The notes: generated by a model from the letters alone, not told the origin. DNA of 64,000 bases from Vitreoscilla massiliensis (GCF_001457815.1 NZ_LN898219.1:499166-563165); one strand, 5' to 3'. Positions 25,964 to 35,250 are shown, counted from the first letter of the stretch. Made by a program: numbers and translations.

Positions 25964-27388
25964 ATGCAAAACCAACTCAAACTCAAGCAGACACAACAGC
26001 TGCAATTAAACCCCCAACTGCAACAAGCGATTAAGCTGTTGCAGATGTCTGGTTTGGAGTTGGACGAAGCAGTGGAACAGGCTTTGTTGGAAAACCCTTT
26101 GTTAGAGCGGGTGGAAAACGATTTTCCTGAAGAATCGTTTGAGGCCGAAAAAAGCAATAATGAAGCGGAAACCGTTGAGTTTGATGCCAATGGTGACTTT
26201 GAAGAAGATTGGCAAAGCCTGCAATTGACTGCCGGTTTGGGCTCGACAGGCATTACTTACGAAGGCGAGTTTCAGGACGCTTTCGCCCAAATTGAAGACA
26301 ACAGCGATTTCCGCCAATTTTTGCGTGACCAAGTGTGTGAACACCAATTAAGCGACAGCGAAGTGTTTGCGGTACGGGTGTTGATTGAGCATTTGGATGA
26401 GCATGGTTATTTGTCGACCAGTTTGACCGAAGTGGTAGAACATTCGCCGTTGGAATGGTTTTTAGAAGAAGAACAATTGGCAATAGCCTTGGCGAAATTG
26501 CAGCGATTTGAGCCTGCAGGTGTCGGTGCCAGTGATTTGGCCGAATCTTTGCTGCTGCAATTGCAGCGCATGCCTGAAGACGAAACCGTGACTCTGGCCA
26601 AATTAATTGTGCGCCAATACTTTAATGTGTTGACCCAGCCTAGCAACGTCACCAAGCTCAAAAAATACCTGCCGATGAGCGCGGCTGAAATTCAAACCGC
26701 GGTGATGTTGATACAAACACTGAATCCATATCCAAGCAGCGGTTATGCCCATGCCGAGCCAACGCAATATGTGTTGCCCGACATTCGTGTGTTTAAAAAA
26801 GGCAGTAAATGGATTGCGCAATTGCAACGACAAAGCCAACCGCAAATCCGCGTCAATGAAGAATACGCGGCAGTGGTGGAAGAGTCAGGTCACAGCGATT
26901 TGAAGCGGCAAATGCAAGAAGCCAAACAGCTAATCAGTGGCTTGGAAATGCGTGCAGACACGGTGTTGCGTGTGGCCGAATACGTGGTCGAGCACCAACA
27001 AGACTTTTTCTCGCACGGCCCCATTGCCTTGAAACCCATGCTCATCAAATCGGTGGCCGAATTCTTGGATTTGCACGAATCCACCATTTCGCGCGCCGTG
27101 AATCAAAAATACCTCAGCTGTCCGCAAGGTTTGTTTGAGTTGCGCTGGTTCTTTACCCAAACCGCCACCAACAGCGATGGCGAAGGGGAAGATGGCATCA
27201 GTAACCGCGTCATCAAAACCATCTTGGAAAAGCTAATCGGCGAAGAAGACAAACGCAAGCCTTTGTCAGATGAAAAGCTGGCGCAGAAGCTGTTGGAACA
27301 CGACATTAAGATTGCCCGCCGCACGGTAACGAAATACCGTGAAAGTTTGCGCATCGCTTCTGCCAGCGAACGTAAAATTCGCAGTTAA
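25964..27388 (+). CDS. rpoN: RNA polymerase sigma-54 factor
   Basis: 474 residues, the usual length. Region I is Gln/Leu-rich (QTQQLQLNPQLQQAIKLLQM, ALLENPLLE) as needed for activator response. An acidic region II follows, and the C-terminal RpoN box reads ARRTVTKYRESL. All domains look complete, so unlike the truncated rpoN remnants reported in some Neisseria this should be functional. It lies 19 bases after lptB, the common lptB-rpoN-hpf order. Confidence 0.96.
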   Translation: MQNQLKLKQTQQLQLNPQLQQAIKLLQMSGLELDEAVEQALLENPLLERVENDFPEESFEAEKSNNEAETVEFDANGDFEEDWQSLQLTAGLGSTGITYEGEFQDAFAQIEDNSDFRQFLRDQVCEHQLSDSEVFAVRVLIEHLDEHGYLSTSLTEVVEHSPLEWFLEEEQLAIALAKLQRFEPAGVGASDLAESLLLQLQRMPEDETVTLAKLIVRQYFNVLTQPSNVTKLKKYLPMSAAEIQTAVMLIQTLNPYPSSGYAHAEPTQYVLPDIRVFKKGSKWIAQLQRQSQPQIRVNEEYAAVVEESGHSDLKRQMQEAKQLISGLEMRADTVLRVAEYVVEHQQDFFSHGPIALKPMLIKSVAEFLDLHESTISRAVNQKYLSCPQGLFELRWFFTQTATNSDGEGEDGISNRVIKTILEKLIGEEDKRKPLSDEKLAQKLLEHDIKIARRTVTKYRESLRIASASERKIRS

Positions 27389-27498
27389 ATTTGCGCAAAG
27401 CCATTGGCGTTTCGGTACAAACAGGATATGATGAATTCGTCGTCATCACACACTAGATGGCGCGAATTTGGGCATAGCCCGCCAAGAAGGAGACTTGT

Positions 27499-27831
27499 AT
27501 GAATCTGACTGTAACTGGTTTGAATTTAGATGTCACTGAAGCTTTGCGTGAATATGTTAGTACCAAATTGGCTCGCATTAGCCGCCATGCCGATAACATT
27601 ATTTCCACCACGGTAACCTTGTCCACAGTGGAAAAAGGACAGCACAAAGTAGAGGCAGATGTGCATTTGGCTGGCAAAGATTTGCATGTGGAAACAGTAG
27701 AAGTCGACATGTACGCCGCCATAGATGTGTTAATGGACAAGCTCGATAGAATGGTGCTCAAACACAAAGAGAAAAATACCGATTACCGAACCACGCCAAG
27801 TGGGCGTGAAACCATAGTCGAAGCCGAATAA
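27499..27831 (+). CDS. hpf: Ribosome hibernation promoting factor
   Basis: 110 residues, short HPF/YfiA type. MNLTVTGLNLDVTEALREYV is the characteristic N-terminus and HLAGKDLHVETVEVDMYAAI the second half of the fold. It binds the 30S decoding region and promotes 100S dimers in stationary phase. AAGGAGA lies before ATG 27499. A terminator follows at 27853. Confidence 0.95.
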   Translation: MNLTVTGLNLDVTEALREYVSTKLARISRHADNIISTTVTLSTVEKGQHKVEADVHLAGKDLHVETVEVDMYAAIDVLMDKLDRMVLKHKEKNTDYRTTPSGRETIVEAE

Positions 27832-27852
27832 ACCGGTTTAAAAGTCATCCCC

Positions 27853-27884
27853 AGCCATATCGTTTGATATGGCTTTTGTTATTT
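27853..27884 (+). terminator. Intrinsic terminator after hpf
   Basis: AGCCATAT-CGTTTG-ATATGGCT followed by TTTGTTATTTT, 22 bases past the hpf stop. Ends the kdsD-hpf operon. Confidence 0.85.
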
Positions 27885-28009
27885 TGGGATGGTCTGTTTC
27901 AGTGCCCAAATAGAGGCAGGTAATGGTGTTGTTTTGGACAGATTTGCGTTATTCTTTGTGTGCAGTGCACAATGCGATGTGATTAAGATGTTAAACGAGG
28001 AAACCCGTC

Positions 28010-28177
28010 ATGTTTACCCTATTTGTGCTCAGTTTAATCGTCATCGGTGTGGTAGCCGCAGTATTGGTGGGCATGTTGAAACAAAACCGTGCCGAAACCA
28101 TGGAATTGAAACGCCACATCCAGCGCTTGGAAGCGCGCTTGGACGGCATCACTGAACAAGAATCTGCGCATGAGTAA
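28010..28177 (+). CDS. 55-residue PspB-like membrane protein
   Basis: A short gene with GAGGA seven bases before ATG 28010. Residues 3-23 form one helix (TLFVLSLIVIGVVAAVLVGM), followed by a charged coiled-coil-like region (ETMELKRHIQRLEARLDGIT). Helix plus LE-x(2)-LD coil resembles PspB of the phage-shock system, but no pspA or pspC is nearby, so only the architecture is claimed. Its last eight bases overlap the next gene's start, indicating coupling. Confidence 0.7.
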   Translation: MFTLFVLSLIVIGVVAAVLVGMLKQNRAETMELKRHIQRLEARLDGITEQESAHE

Positions 28178-28634
28178 GCGCGTGCTGAGCACACAAACAT
28201 TGTTGCCTTGGTCTCGCCAGCAATTCCAGCTGTATGTGTTATTCAGTGGCATGTTGGTCATTGGGGCGTATTTCGGCTTGTATCGCTGGCTTATTGCCAT
28301 CAATGATGCGCTGTGGCTGTATGCAGTGAGTTTGATGCTGGCGATGTATTTGATGTTTGTGGTGCTGACCTTACCATTTAGGAAGGTTAATGTGGTGGAT
28401 TTTTATGCCGACCATGTGGAAGTACGGCGGTGGCATTTTTGGTCTGGTCGCGGCCGTGTGTTGTTACAGCGCTTGGCGTATGCAGACATGGTACAGGTGC
28501 AATGCATACAAAATCCCAAACACATACGCATAGACTGGCGCTACGCAGAACCGATGCAATTGCGTGCATTGCCACGGGTGTGTGAATTTTTGCAACAACA
28601 ACACATCGCACACAAGGCAACAGTGCCAAGCTGA
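28170..28634 (+). CDS. Membrane protein with two helices and PH-like tail
   Basis: 154 residues. A basic N-terminus, two helices (LYVLFSGMLVIGAYFGLYRW, ALWLYAVSLMLAMYLMFVVL), then a beta-rich cytoplasmic part (VNVVDFYADHVEVRRWHFWS, RLAYADMVQVQCIQ) as in bacterial PH-domain membrane proteins. Translationally coupled to the 55-residue gene before it. Function unknown. Confidence 0.65.
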   Translation: MSKRVLSTQTLLPWSRQQFQLYVLFSGMLVIGAYFGLYRWLIAINDALWLYAVSLMLAMYLMFVVLTLPFRKVNVVDFYADHVEVRRWHFWSGRGRVLLQRLAYADMVQVQCIQNPKHIRIDWRYAEPMQLRALPRVCEFLQQQHIAHKATVPS

Positions 28635-28708
28635 TAACAAACCATAAAAGAAGCAGCACAAGATAGGAGTGTTGCTTGCCGATACCTTGCTTGAACCGAA
28701 AGTAGACC

Positions 28709-29209
28709 ATGATTTTACAAATGACCTCGCCGGCGCTGATTTTTCCCGCCATTTCGTTGATTATGCTGGCTTATACCAATCGCTTTTTGGGTTTGTCCAG
28801 TGTCATCCGCAATCTGACCCACGAATACCAACAGCATCCTGATGATGCCTTATTGTTGCAAATCGACAATTTGCAGCGGCGGGTGATTATGGTGCGCAAT
28901 ATGCAGTTGTTTGGCGTATTGTGCATCATGTTCAGCATCGCTAGCATTTGGGCACTGTCGCTGGACAATCAGTTTTGGGGCATTTGTCTGTTTGTCGCCT
29001 GTTTGCTGTGCATGGCGGTGTCGCTGTTGATTTCGATGTATGAATTGTTTTTGTCTTGCCATGCCTTGGAAATCGCCTTGGCCGATATGGAAAAAGACTT
29101 GAAACAAATATCCCATCCGATTTTGTCGCGTCCACGTCGCAAGACCAAACGGGAATCGGCACAGCAAGAGCGCAAAGAGGCACAGGAATTGGAAGATAAT
29201 ATTAAATAA
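28709..29209 (+). CDS. DUF2721 family membrane protein
   Basis: 166 residues. TSPALIFPAISLIMLAYTNR and FLGLSSVIRNL match the DUF2721 N-terminal pattern. Two more helices follow (MQLFGVLCIMFSIASIWALS, ICLFVACLLCMAVSLLISMY) and a charged C-terminal helix rich in Arg/Lys/Glu. Family function unknown. Closed by a DUS-pair hairpin at 29249. Confidence 0.8.
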   Translation: MILQMTSPALIFPAISLIMLAYTNRFLGLSSVIRNLTHEYQQHPDDALLLQIDNLQRRVIMVRNMQLFGVLCIMFSIASIWALSLDNQFWGICLFVACLLCMAVSLLISMYELFLSCHALEIALADMEKDLKQISHPILSRPRRKTKRESAQQERKEAQELEDNIK

Positions 29210-29248
29210 TTATTTATTATTGGTATTTTATACTTTAGTGATGTGTAC

Positions 29249-29282
29249 AAGCGGCCTGTAAACATTTACAGGCCGCTTTTAT
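29249..29282. terminator. Bidirectional DUS-pair hairpin
   Basis: AAGCGGCCTGTAAA/TTTACAGGCCGCTTTT with a 2-base loop between the DUF2721 gene and the convergent gene ending at 29304. Confidence 0.85.
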
Positions 29283-29303
29283 TTAAAGACTTGAAAACAC
29301 AGC

Positions 29304-29627
29304 TTATATTTGTGGAAACAGCTTTTTGATGCGGCGGTATTTGTTCCACAAATCCACCGTGGTCACCACATACACCGCCACCAAACTGGCGCAGGCCATG
29401 ATCCACAGATTGATGTTGTCGGCCAATTGAAAATACATTACCGCAGCATGGATGAGGGTGATGAGGCTGAGCAAGGCAAACAACAACAAGATGGCTTTGA
29501 ATTTGCGCAGGCGTTGCGGAATTTCGGCGGGGAAGTCCGGCAGGTTTTTGATTTGCAGCATCGCAAATGCCAACAAGACCACAAACAATATCATGCCCAT
29601 GGTGGCAGTGATGACGGCATATCCCAT
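29304..29627 (-). CDS. Small membrane protein, member 1 of a tandem family
   Basis: 107 residues, three helices (MGMILFVVLLAFAMLQIKNL, FKAILLLFALLSLITLIHAA, LWIMACASLVAVYVVTTVDL) and a basic end (NKYRRIKKLF). The central LRKFKAILLLFALLSL matches LQKFRLLLHLFALLTL of the gene at 30182, and the overall helix order is the same, so they are paralogues. AGGAG precedes the ATG. Function unknown. Confidence 0.65.
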   Translation of the reverse strand: MGYAVITATMGMILFVVLLAFAMLQIKNLPDFPAEIPQRLRKFKAILLLFALLSLITLIHAAVMYFQLADNINLWIMACASLVAVYVVTTVDLWNKYRRIKKLFPQI

Positions 29628-29724
29628 AACAACTCCTGTATCGTGATGATTTCAGCGCGCGATTATGGCATAGCTGCCGCGAAAGGCAAAATCAGCGCAG
29701 AAAACTACGGCACAGATACCGTGT

Positions 29725-30066
29725 TTACATGTCTTTTAATTTGCTGGAAAAAGCTTCTACAACCGCACGTTTTTCCAGATAAGCGGGGTGGATTAAGCGT
29801 GCAAAATAGCTTATTAACGCCAAGAAAACGATGGAGAGCAGAGGCATTATCATTTCCTCCCAGTTTGGGAACAAACGCCATATCTCACGCACAGTGGCAA
29901 TCCAAGACAAGACCAATACTGCATACATGCACACCAAGCAGCGGCGTATGTGGCGCAAACTGGTTTGCTCGACACCGGCATAACGGTCAACGTTTTGCAT
30001 GTGGTAGCCCACAGCCACCATCATCACCATGATGCTGAACGATACGCCAAAAGAAAAAATGCCCAT
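29725..30066 (-). CDS. Small membrane protein, member 2 of a tandem family
   Basis: 113 residues from ATG 30066 (AGGAGAAG upstream; longer in-frame reading to 30105 rejected). Three helices: SFGVSFSIMVMMVAVGYHM, CLVCMYAVLVLSWIATVREI and MIMPLLSIVFLALISYFARL. The TSLRHIRRCLVCMYAVLVLS segment occupies the same place as the Leu-rich second helix of the neighbours. The similarity is weaker than between members 1 and 3. Confidence 0.6.
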   Translation of the reverse strand: MGIFSFGVSFSIMVMMVAVGYHMQNVDRYAGVEQTSLRHIRRCLVCMYAVLVLSWIATVREIWRLFPNWEEMIMPLLSIVFLALISYFARLIHPAYLEKRAVVEAFSSKLKDM

Positions 30067-30181
30067 TTTTCTTCTCCTGAGTGCATGCGAGCTTGGAGTG
30101 TGCATCCTAGCAGTTTACAGGCCGCTTATATCCCATTTTTATCTGCGAGCGCTTTTGGCACCACTGCGGCCAAATGAACCA

Positions 30182-30583
30182 TCAGCGGCCTGTTTTGGGT
30201 GCAGAGCGATTGTTTACAGGCCGCTTGGATGCAGATGCGGGAGGTGTGTCTGGGTGGTAGCGACTGAGCAATTTGGTTTTGCATTCCCTGTAGAGGTGGT
30301 ACAAGCTTCCCCACGCAATCCACAAACAGAGGCTGGTGGCAACATATGCCTCTATCCACGTCGCTCTATCGTGGCTGGCTTGACTGAGGTAAGCATTGAG
30401 GCTGGAAGACAAGGTCAAGAGCGCAAACAAGTGCAGCAGTAAGCGAAACTTTTGCAACCACTTGCTGGCATCTTGCTGTGCTAAGTTGCGCCATTGCGGC
30501 AGCAAATAAATGAGATAGGCTAGCAAAACCATCAGCATGAATAGGGTCAACAGCAACAATAACAGGGACAGATGTTGTGTCAT
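30182..30583 (-). CDS. Small membrane protein, member 3 of a tandem family
   Basis: 133 residues. An N-terminal helix (LLLLLLTLFMLMVLLAYLIY), a second (LQKFRLLLHLFALLTLSSSL), a third (WIEAYVATSLCLWIAWGSLY) and a hydrophilic tail. GGAGC precedes the ATG. The last 14 codons (SKRPVNNRSAPKTGR) run through an inverted DUS pair (30184-30225), so the stop lies inside the terminator stem. Confidence 0.65.
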   Translation of the reverse strand: MTQHLSLLLLLLTLFMLMVLLAYLIYLLPQWRNLAQQDASKWLQKFRLLLHLFALLTLSSSLNAYLSQASHDRATWIEAYVATSLCLWIAWGSLYHLYRECKTKLLSRYHPDTPPASASKRPVNNRSAPKTGR

Positions 30584-30785
30584 GTTCAGGCTCCAAAGTC
30601 ATGGTGAGAGGCGTATGGCGGCGACACCATGTTCACCTGTGCAAGTGCTGCTGGCAATAGATGCACAGGTCAGACAGGGTGCGTGGCTTTATATGCGGTT
30701 GCTTATTGGTTATTGTTGCTTTGCAAGGCAATATAGCACAGACCATCATGAGGATGCTGAACCGCCACCTGCCGATGGCATGGAC

Positions 30786-31508
30786 TCAATTAACAGTGGT
30801 GTTCAATAAATCACAGCTTTCAAACCAAGCCGGTATGCCGGCGGTGAGCAAACACACCAAGCCCAAATCGGCCAATTCGCCATCGTCTACACCGGCTGCG
30901 CGTGCTTGTCGCAGCCACTTGTGGGCAGAGGCGGCCTGTAATTCGACAATGTGGTTGCCCAGCATGGCCAATAGCTTGATTTTGCTTGGTAACACCCCTT
31001 GGTAAAACACCGCTTGTTCAAGCGCGGCGCGCTCTTGTGCGTGATAGCAGGCAATCAGCTGTTGCAGATGGGGCAGATGTTCGGCTTCTATCAATGTTTG
31101 GTATAAGGCCAATACCTCGGCCACGGAGTTGACGCTGGCCAAAGTTGGCGGCACAGGCAGGCCGCGCAGGTTTAAAGCCAAGGCCAAGGCTTGGGTCGAG
31201 ATGAGCAAGGCGGCATCGCCTTTGTAACAATACGCGACCCAGAAATACTCGATGAGTTCGGCAAAACTTGCTCCCGCGCCTACCATGCCTTTTACATGAT
31301 TGAGCATGCTCGGTGCATACAAACGCGCCACGTTCACCGCCATAATTAAGTCGTCTTTGTCGCGCACACTCAATGCGCCATCGGCAAAAGCCTCGCCGCG
31401 CAATTGGGTGTAAAACGTCAACATGCGCGGGTTGTGCGCATGCATGGCTGCAATCCAAGCGGGCACGCTGCCATACACTTGTTTGAAATACGCCAATCCA
31501 TCTTCCAT
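30786..31508 (-). CDS. Carboxymuconolactone decarboxylase-like (AhpD-fold) protein without the CxxC pair
   Basis: 240 residues. The first half reads like a CMD/AhpD domain: LSVRDKDDLIMAVNVARLYA, then NHVKGMVGAGASFAELIEYF. The His and Ala/Gly-rich helix are kept, but the redox CxxC that normally precedes that His is replaced by YAPSML, so peroxidase-type thiol chemistry is unlikely. A second, weaker copy may occupy the C-terminal half. Cytoplasmic; role unknown. A DUS word lies in the coding region near 30932. Confidence 0.65.
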   Translation of the reverse strand: MEDGLAYFKQVYGSVPAWIAAMHAHNPRMLTFYTQLRGEAFADGALSVRDKDDLIMAVNVARLYAPSMLNHVKGMVGAGASFAELIEYFWVAYCYKGDAALLISTQALALALNLRGLPVPPTLASVNSVAEVLALYQTLIEAEHLPHLQQLIACYHAQERAALEQAVFYQGVLPSKIKLLAMLGNHIVELQAASAHKWLRQARAAGVDDGELADLGLVCLLTAGIPAWFESCDLLNTTVN

Positions 31509-31876
31509 TGTTTGTCCTTTGTGTGGTTTACAGGCCGCTTATTGAAGGTGCGGCTTCATTGGATGGCCATCTGTGTTGACCTATAGCCATCAAAACACAG
31601 GCACAGGCGAACATACATCACAATTTTGTACATTCTGCTATGACTGGCGCTGCGCCCACACGCGCTTATAAGATGGGCAGATTGGGGAAAGTTTTAACTT
31701 ACGCGCCGATTTTGCCATGTCGTGGCTTTCTGAATGTTGCACCCTCACATTGCGGCCTAGACGGTGTTACAATCAAAGACTAACTACATTTTTTTGTGTG
31801 GCAAAATCAGCACTGTTACAGGCCGCTTGCGCCCACATCGAAACATTCAGACTACAAAAAATAGGACAGCAATACC
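31509..31876. other. Divergent intergenic region upstream of ilvD
   Basis: 368 bases with two DUS words (31528, 31816). A TACAAT at 31768-31773 could be the ilvD -10 but no matching -35 is seen. No leader peptide rich in branched-chain codons was found. Confidence 0.4.
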
Positions 31877-33748
31877 ATGCCTCAATATCGTTCCCGTACC
31901 TCTACCCACGGTCGTAATATGGCCGGTGCCCGTGCTTTGTGGCGCGCCACTGGCATGCAAGATGGTGATTTTGGCAAGCCCATCATCGCCATTGCCAACT
32001 CGTTCACCCAATTCGTGCCAGGCCATGTGCATTTGAAAGACTTGGGCCAAATGGTGGCACGCGAGATTGAGGCCGCAGGTGGTATTGCCAAAGAATTCAA
32101 CACCATCGCGGTAGACGATGGCATCGCCATGGGCCATGGCGGCATGTTGTACAGCTTGCCTTCACGCGATTTGATTGCCGACAGCGTTGAATACATGGTG
32201 AACGCGCATTGCGCCGATGCCTTGGTGTGCATTTCCAATTGCGACAAAATCACCCCAGGAATGTTGATGGCCGCGATGCGCTTGAACATCCCGACCATTT
32301 TCGTCTCTGGCGGCCCGATGGAAGCCGGTAAAGTCATCGGCATTGCCAATGCCGACGGTGAAGTGCGCAAATTGGACTTGGTCGACGCGATGGTCGAAGC
32401 GGCCAATGACCAAGTGTCAGACGAAGACGTGGCCAAAATTGAGCGTTCCGCTTGCCCAACGTGTGGCTCTTGCTCAGGCATGTTTACCGCCAACTCGATG
32501 AACTGCTTGACCGAAGCCTTGGGCTTGTCGTTGCCGGGCAATGGTTCTTTGTTGGCGACACACGCTTTTCGCAAAGAATTGTTCTTGGAGGCCGGTCGCC
32601 GCATTGTGGATTTGGCCAAACGCTATTACGAACAAGACGACGCTTCAGTATTGCCACGCAGCATTGCCAGCAAACAAGCATTTGAAAACGCCATGGCACT
32701 CGACATCGCCATGGGCGGCTCGACCAACACCATTTTGCACTTGCTCGCTGCGGCCAATGAAGCCGGCGTTGATTTCAAAATGGCCGACATCGACCAACTC
32801 AGCCGCAAAATCCCATGCTTGAGCAAAGTTGCGCCTGCGACGCAAAAATACCACATGGAAGACGTGCACCGTGCTGGTGGTGTATTGGCAATTTTGGCCG
32901 AACTTAACCGTGGTGGCTTGATTCACACCGATGCTCACACTGTGCACGCCGCTACCTTGGGTGCAGCCTTGGCGCAGTGGGACATCATGAACACCGAAAC
33001 AGGCAGCGAAGCGCATGTGCGTTTCTCAGCCGCACCGGGCGGCGTGCGTACCACCGAAGCCTTCAGCCAAAGCCGTTTGTGGGGCAGCTTGGACACCGAC
33101 CGTGCCAATGGCTGTATCCGCGACATGGAACACGCTTACTCGAAAGAGGGCGGTTTGGCGGTGTTGTTCGGCAATATTGCCGAACGCGGCTGCGTGGTGA
33201 AAACCGCTGGTGTGGACGAAAGCATTTGGCAATTCACTGGCCGTGCGCGCGTGTTTGAAAGCCAAGACGCGGCTGTAGAAAGCATTTTGGCCGACCAAAT
33301 CGTCGCCGGCGACATCGTCATCATCCGCTACGAAGGCCCTAAAGGCGGCCCAGGCATGCAAGAAATGCTCTACCCAACGTCGTACTTGAAATCCAAAGGC
33401 TTGGGCAAAGCCTGTGCCTTGCTCACCGACGGCCGTTTCTCAGGCGGCACGTCTGGTTTGTCCATCGGCCACGCTTCGCCTGAAGCGGCCGAAGGCGGCG
33501 CCATCGGTTTGATTGAAGAAGGCGACACCGTGGTCATCGACATTCCTAACCGCAGCATTCAGTTGCAAGTGAGCGATGCGGTATTGGCTGAGCGCCGTGC
33601 CGCGATGGAAGCGCGTGGCAAACAGGCGTGGAAACCAGTGAACCGTGACCGCTATGTGTCTGTGGCCTTGCGCGCTTACGCGGCGATGACCACGTCTGCC
33701 GATACTGGCGCGGTGCGCGATGTGAGCCAAGTCGAGCGTCAAGACTGA
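31877..33748 (+). CDS. ilvD: Dihydroxy-acid dehydratase
   Basis: 623 residues, full length. The cysteines that ligate the Fe-S cluster are visible in CISNCDKITPGM and CPTCGSCSGMF, and GAALAQWDIM, GPKGGPGMQEML and DGRFSGGTSGLSIGHASPEA are family signatures. It dehydrates 2,3-dihydroxy-isovalerate and -methylvalerate to the 2-keto acids in valine, isoleucine and pantothenate synthesis. AGGACAG precedes ATG 31877. Stands alone; other ilv genes are outside the window. Confidence 0.97.
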   Translation: MPQYRSRTSTHGRNMAGARALWRATGMQDGDFGKPIIAIANSFTQFVPGHVHLKDLGQMVAREIEAAGGIAKEFNTIAVDDGIAMGHGGMLYSLPSRDLIADSVEYMVNAHCADALVCISNCDKITPGMLMAAMRLNIPTIFVSGGPMEAGKVIGIANADGEVRKLDLVDAMVEAANDQVSDEDVAKIERSACPTCGSCSGMFTANSMNCLTEALGLSLPGNGSLLATHAFRKELFLEAGRRIVDLAKRYYEQDDASVLPRSIASKQAFENAMALDIAMGGSTNTILHLLAAANEAGVDFKMADIDQLSRKIPCLSKVAPATQKYHMEDVHRAGGVLAILAELNRGGLIHTDAHTVHAATLGAALAQWDIMNTETGSEAHVRFSAAPGGVRTTEAFSQSRLWGSLDTDRANGCIRDMEHAYSKEGGLAVLFGNIAERGCVVKTAGVDESIWQFTGRARVFESQDAAVESILADQIVAGDIVIIRYEGPKGGPGMQEMLYPTSYLKSKGLGKACALLTDGRFSGGTSGLSIGHASPEAAEGGAIGLIEEGDTVVIDIPNRSIQLQVSDAVLAERRAAMEARGKQAWKPVNRDRYVSVALRAYAAMTTSADTGAVRDVSQVERQD

Positions 33749-33778
33749 TACATTCTGATTGCTTGAAACAGCATTGAT

Positions 33779-33810
33779 AAGCGGCCTGTAAACATTTACA
33801 GGCCGCTTTT
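33779..33810. terminator. Bidirectional DUS-pair hairpin after ilvD
   Basis: AAGCGGCCTGTAAA/TTTACAGGCCGCTTTT with a 2-base loop; convergent with the gene ending at 33839. Confidence 0.85.
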
Positions 33811-33838
33811 GTGTGCCTGCAAGCTGTGAGGGGTAGGA

Positions 33839-34240
33839 TTAATGCGTTATACCAACACAGTCTGCTAAGGAGTGGCTCAGGCGCAGTGGCGCGCTGTGTT
33901 TAAACTGAATCTGCGTGACGAACACATAGCCCGCTTGCAAATAGTGGCGATTGTCTTCTTGCTCACACAAGGCCGGTGCCATGTCTTGGCGCAATTGTGC
34001 CGCATCAAAATCGGTGCGGGTGCTGCTGGCGGACACATCTTGGTACACCATCACCACGCTTTTGCCATCGCGGTAAAAGACTTGCCACACCATCTCGCCT
34101 TCTTGGTAGGGCAAATCGGCGTGCGCATCGTGGATGAGGGCATCCAATTGCTGTTGCAGCACGATGTCTGTGGTGGCGGCATCAGCCATATGGGCACACA
34201 ACAGCCAAGTGCTGAGTAAATAGAACGCTTTGTTGGGCAT
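33839..34240 (-). CDS. Secreted protein of unknown function
   Basis: 133 residues from ATG 34240; a TTG three codons upstream is less likely. A signal peptide (PNKAFYLLSTWLLCAHM, cut after ADA) is followed by an acidic mature domain of about 110 residues with two cysteines (ALCEQEDN, LADCVG). No family recognised. Confidence 0.65.
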   Translation of the reverse strand: MPNKAFYLLSTWLLCAHMADAATTDIVLQQQLDALIHDAHADLPYQEGEMVWQVFYRDGKSVVMVYQDVSASSTRTDFDAAQLRQDMAPALCEQEDNRHYLQAGYVFVTQIQFKHSAPLRLSHSLADCVGITH

Positions 34241-34407
34241 GGTGGGCAATCTGCAAAGTGGATGTTGGTGATGGTAAGGCCAAAATCGCAGTTTGTTGTA
34301 GCCCGCGGCGATAAGCGGCCTGTAAACAGTGGGATTTGATGCGGGCGCTTGTGTTTTGTTGCTGCAATCAGCACAATCAGAGGCATCGCTCTAGCAGGGG
34401 TTCACAC

Positions 34408-35250
34408 ATGCAAACATGGATACAGCGTTTGAACAGCGCCACCAAGCAGGCGGCTGCTGGGTTTTTAACCGCAGCACCGTTTGCCAGCGGCGCCAGTGCC
34501 GCTGATTTGGCCGCCTTGGAGCAACAATTGGGCACACGCTTGCCTGAGGATTTCAAACAACTGTATCTGCAGCACAATGGCTGTAATCTGGAAGTGCCGT
34601 ATTACCTGTTGGCAGGATATGAGTGGCTCAGCACCGAGCGCATATTGGCAGCGTGGCAGAACTTGTGCGCTGGCTACAGCGATGATTTGTATGCCGATGT
34701 GGCGGCGGATGACAACGATGTCGGCGTGCGGCCCGTGATGTATTCGCGCCTGTGGTTGCCGTTTGCCGAGGACAATGGCTATTACCTGTTGCTGGACTTG
34801 GACCCTGCGCCAGCAGGCCATTATGGCCAAATCACGCTGTTATCGGGCGATGGTGAACCTTTGGCCTTACAGGCCGCTTCAATGACGGCGTGGCTGCAAG
34901 ACTACGTGCAAGGTTTGGAGCGCGGCGAGTGGGTGTTTAGTGACGATTACCAAGGCATGATACGCGCCGAGGAATTGGCCGAATACGAACAAATTGAGCA
35001 TGAGCAGCGCCATCAAATCGGCCGTTTTGATCCCGAAGTGGTGGCGGCGCAACGCGCGCAAGCGGCGGCGGCAAACCAGCAAGCGCTGGCGATGTTGGGA
35101 GAATTGATGCCCAAAGGCAGTGAATTGGAGGGTTTGTTCCAAGACTTGCTTGCTGGACAATACACAGGTGAGCCTTGGTTTGACAATGCGTCAGCAGCAA
35201 AACCTAAGCCGGATGACATGCAGCAGCCCAAGGCGAAAGCCAAGAAATAA
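34408..35250 (+). CDS. SMI1/KNR4 (SUKH) family protein, copy 1
   Basis: 280 residues from ATG 34408, with AGGGG upstream. The SUKH pattern is visible: LAALEQQLGTRLPEDFKQLY-x-HNG, YEWLSTERILAAW, LWLPFAEDNGYYLLLDLDP and GHYGQI. Many SUKH proteins are immunity proteins against contact-dependent toxins, others are regulatory. An Ala/Gln-rich helix and a Lys/Pro tail (QQPKAKAKK) follow the domain. A paralogue follows 153 bases downstream. No toxin gene is adjacent. Confidence 0.8.
   Translation: MQTWIQRLNSATKQAAAGFLTAAPFASGASAADLAALEQQLGTRLPEDFKQLYLQHNGCNLEVPYYLLAGYEWLSTERILAAWQNLCAGYSDDLYADVAADDNDVGVRPVMYSRLWLPFAEDNGYYLLLDLDPAPAGHYGQITLLSGDGEPLALQAASMTAWLQDYVQGLERGEWVFSDDYQGMIRAEELAEYEQIEHEQRHQIGRFDPEVVAAQRAQAAAANQQALAMLGELMPKGSELEGLFQDLLAGQYTGEPWFDNASAAKPKPDDMQQPKAKAKK

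Noticed and set aside
27889..28155. 88-codon plus-strand frame
   Set aside because: Overlaps the 55-residue PspB-like gene in another frame; it has no ribosome site while the small gene has GAGGA and a coupled neighbour.
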